Below, in pieces: positions 5,515 to 7,182 of a stretch of DNA of 7,182 bases (position 1 is the stretch's first letter; every line of letters starts with the position of its first letter). The position numbers and the translations under genes are program-made. Source of the DNA: an uncultured Eubacteriaceae bacterium (GTDB lineage Bacteria; Bacillota; Clostridia; Lachnospirales; Lachnospiraceae); NCBI GenBank assembly GCA_945938055.1, contig CAMEUH010000124.1, positions 1-7,182 of the forward strand. Direction: 5' to 3'. A model generated the notes under the pieces. It saw nothing but the letters and a program-made list of their open reading frames with translations. It was not told the origin of the DNA and searched no databases.

Positions 5515-7182
5515 AATTCAATCCCAGAAATTCCGTCCAGAACTCCAGTGTCCGAAGCTTCAGTCCTTCTGTCCGGTAAGCCTTCTGCGCTTTTTTTAGC
5601 TTAAATGGTGTAACCATGGTCAGACCAATCGCCTTAAACAGATATTTTAAGGACGCTCCTACCGACTTTTCTGTAATAAACGCCTTCTTACTGGTTACAT
5701 CATACTGCATAACACGCTTTTTCCGGTAAAATAGTGCTGGTCTTGCTGCTGACATCGGGACAATATTGGTTCCCTTTGCCGGCAGAAGCAGTCCGTTGAT
5801 GGTAAGCATCCTCTTAAGCTTGGACCATTTATTATCCACATACTGATAGCTTGACTGATAAACTGCATATTGAAAAGGCATGTCCAGCGTACTCAGATCC
5901 TGACCCCGGTAACCGGCTGCCATAATCTTTTTGTGAAGTTCTTCCCCATCCTGCTGCATCAGCCATTGCGGGCCTTTCAGGAAGTCCTTGATTCCCTGAA
6001 GATAAAGTTCCACGTTCTTATAACGATAAAAAGTAATTTCTCGGAAACAGTGTCCCAGAATTGCTTTATTCAGCTGTTTTACCCCATACCACTGGCAGTG
6101 GAAAGAGTTGTCTATCAGCTGATTTCTCATGATATAGTACTCAAGGAAAGAAGAATACTTATTTTCAAACGGTTCATGCCATACACAGATTCCGTTCATA
6201 AGAATCAGCTGTTTCATGTTCCTCAGTCCATATTCCAAATCATCTCCACGGATGAAAATCGGAAGAGGAAGATTCTCCGGTGTCACGATTTTCATTGGGA
6301 AACAGCAGTACCACCATGCATTAAATTCCGTATATTCTTCAAATTCATTGTAAAGGCAGGCATCGCACTGTCTTAAATCCAGATCTCTTTTAAGAGAATT
6401 GAGCCACCCTCCGTTCCAGGATGCACCTGACTCTACCTGAATTGCCTGCTTATCCAGTCTCAACATGGCACCGCCGATAAATGCATCCTCATACTCATCC
6501 TTTAACAGGGTAAGAATCCGGTATGTCTTTACCAGTGCCTCCGGTTCAATTACAATATCATCATCCATCAGGAGTGCATGGGTAATCTTGAGTGAATCAT
6601 TATGCGTCATGATTTCAATCAAATCCCTGGTAAATCCACCTGCACCACCCAGATTACGGTTTGGATTAATGTGAATTTTTTCTGTCGCCAGCCGGTCAAT
6701 ATCCAGCGATTTTCCGTTATCTGCAATAAACACCTCAAGATGTTCTTTTAATGGAGAATCCTCATTCTCCAGAATGGATTCCCGCAAAATTCTCATGTTC
6801 TTTTCAATGAAGGCTTCTCTCTTGAAAGTACAGATTGCTATGCCGATTTTGACATTTCGTATCTTTTTCTCAGGAACCTCAGAAGTATAATAACCGCCAT
6901 AAAAGCAGCTTCCATCCTCAAGGGACATGATTTCAAAGGTATACATACCCTTCTTTTCCCCATAGGTATATGGAAATTCAAATTCCCTCATCGTATCCGA
7001 TTCTGCAATCTCTTCGTGAATAATCTTCACAATAATGTCATCATGAATTTTTTCTTCACTTAACAGAGTCACTTTAAATTTACCCGAAAGGGTAAGCTTT
7101 AAGGAAACATTATCCACTACGGTATAACGCATCCATTTTTCCACGGAAAATCCGTTAAAGTAGGTATCAAACCACACGATAC
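5513..7182 (-). CDS. GlfT2-like galactofuranosyltransferase, 5'-truncated
   Basis: This resembles mycobacterial GlfT2, which transfers galactofuranose from UDP-Galf to a growing galactan at the inner face of the membrane. Counting from the GTG at 7175-7177, residues about 1-105 form the N-terminal beta-sandwich (FDTYFNGFSVEKWMRYT) and about 108-350 the GT-A domain. Visible motifs, in GlfT2 order, are CTFKRE (116-121), NRNLGGAGGFTRD (173-185), MDDDIVIEP (204-212; metal and sugar-nucleotide binding), IGGAMLRL (234-241), WWYCCFP (288-294), FIRGDDLEYGLR (308-319; Asp pair where GlfT2 has its catalytic base) and WHEPFENKY (333-341; likely metal-binding His). The remaining 200 residues are a helical C-terminal part. 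The frame stays open past 7177 to the window edge, so the GTG is not the true start and some tens of residues are probably missing. The donor UDP-Galf would need a UDP-galactopyranose mutase, not in this window. All key residues are present, so it should be active; galactofuranose specificity is inferred from the family, and the acceptor is unknown. Confidence 0.86.
   Translation of the reverse strand, partial: IVWFDTYFNGFSVEKWMRYTVVDNVSLKLTLSGKFKVTLLSEEKIHDDIIVKIIHEEIAESDTMREFEFPYTYGEKKGMYTFEIMSLEDGSCFYGGYYTSEVPEKKIRNVKIGIAICTFKREAFIEKNMRILRESILENEDSPLKEHLEVFIADNGKSLDIDRLATEKIHINPNRNLGGAGGFTRDLIEIMTHNDSLKITHALLMDDDIVIEPEALVKTYRILTLLKDEYEDAFIGGAMLRLDKQAIQVESGASWNGGWLNSLKRDLDLRQCDACLYNEFEEYTEFNAWWYCCFPMKIVTPENLPLPIFIRGDDLEYGLRNMKQLILMNGICVWHEPFENKYSSFLEYYIMRNQLIDNSFHCQWYGVKQLNKAILGHCFREITFYRYKNVELYLQGIKDFLKGPQWLMQQDGEELHKKIMAAGYRGQDLSTLDMPFQYAVYQSSYQYVDNKWSKLKRMLTINGLLLPAKGTNIVPMSAARPALFYRKKRVMQYDVTSKKAFITEKSVGASLKYLFKAIGLTMVTPFKLKKAQKAYRTEGLKLRTLEFWTEFLGLN

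Noticed and set aside
1..7182. CRISPR array, tRNA/rRNA, insertion sequence, integrase or toxin-antitoxin genes
   Set aside because: Coding sequence fills nearly the whole window and the short gaps hold only ribosome binding sites; no direct-repeat array, RNA gene or transposase motif was seen.

Overview
The window is a compact set of four genes, all on the minus strand, so it reads biologically from position 7182 down to position 1. Gaps between genes are 17-28 bases, each downstream gene has its own purine-rich ribosome binding site, and no terminator or convincing promoter was seen inside. It looks like the middle of one operon whose promoter lies beyond 7182 and whose end lies beyond position 1. 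The moderate-to-low GC, strong Shine-Dalgarno sites, Gram-positive-type export signals and the pairing of DUF4214 with surface-polysaccharide genes suggest a Clostridia member, most likely Lachnospiraceae. That assignment is inference from style; no taxonomic marker is present.

Layout in transcription order: (1) 7182-5513, a GlfT2-like galactofuranosyltransferase lacking its extreme N-terminus at the window edge; (2) 5497-3749, an exported 582-residue right-handed beta-helix protein; (3) 3720-165, a large exported protein with two tandem DUF4214 units, a string of ricin-type beta-trefoil lectin repeats and a C-terminal beta-helix paralogous to gene 2; (4) 143-15, the first 43 codons of a hydrophobic, probably multi-pass membrane protein. 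No stretch longer than 28 bases is left without a gene.

Two sequence-quality points matter. Bases 1-13 exactly match the common Illumina adapter end, so the left edge is an untrimmed contig end and not genomic sequence. Gene 3 appears to stop at 349-351, but its beta-helix clearly continues in the neighbouring frame to a stop at 165-167. A one-base insertion (or two-base deletion) near 395-410 therefore separates a 1123-residue apparent product from an inferred 1184-residue one.

Working model (inference): gene 1 adds galactofuranose to a surface glycan inside the cell, gene 4 may belong to the membrane part of the same pathway, and genes 2 and 3 act outside the cell on that glycan, sharing one beta-helix module, with gene 3 carrying extra lectin and DUF4214 parts. 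No enzymatic activity can be assigned to the beta-helix module from sequence alone.
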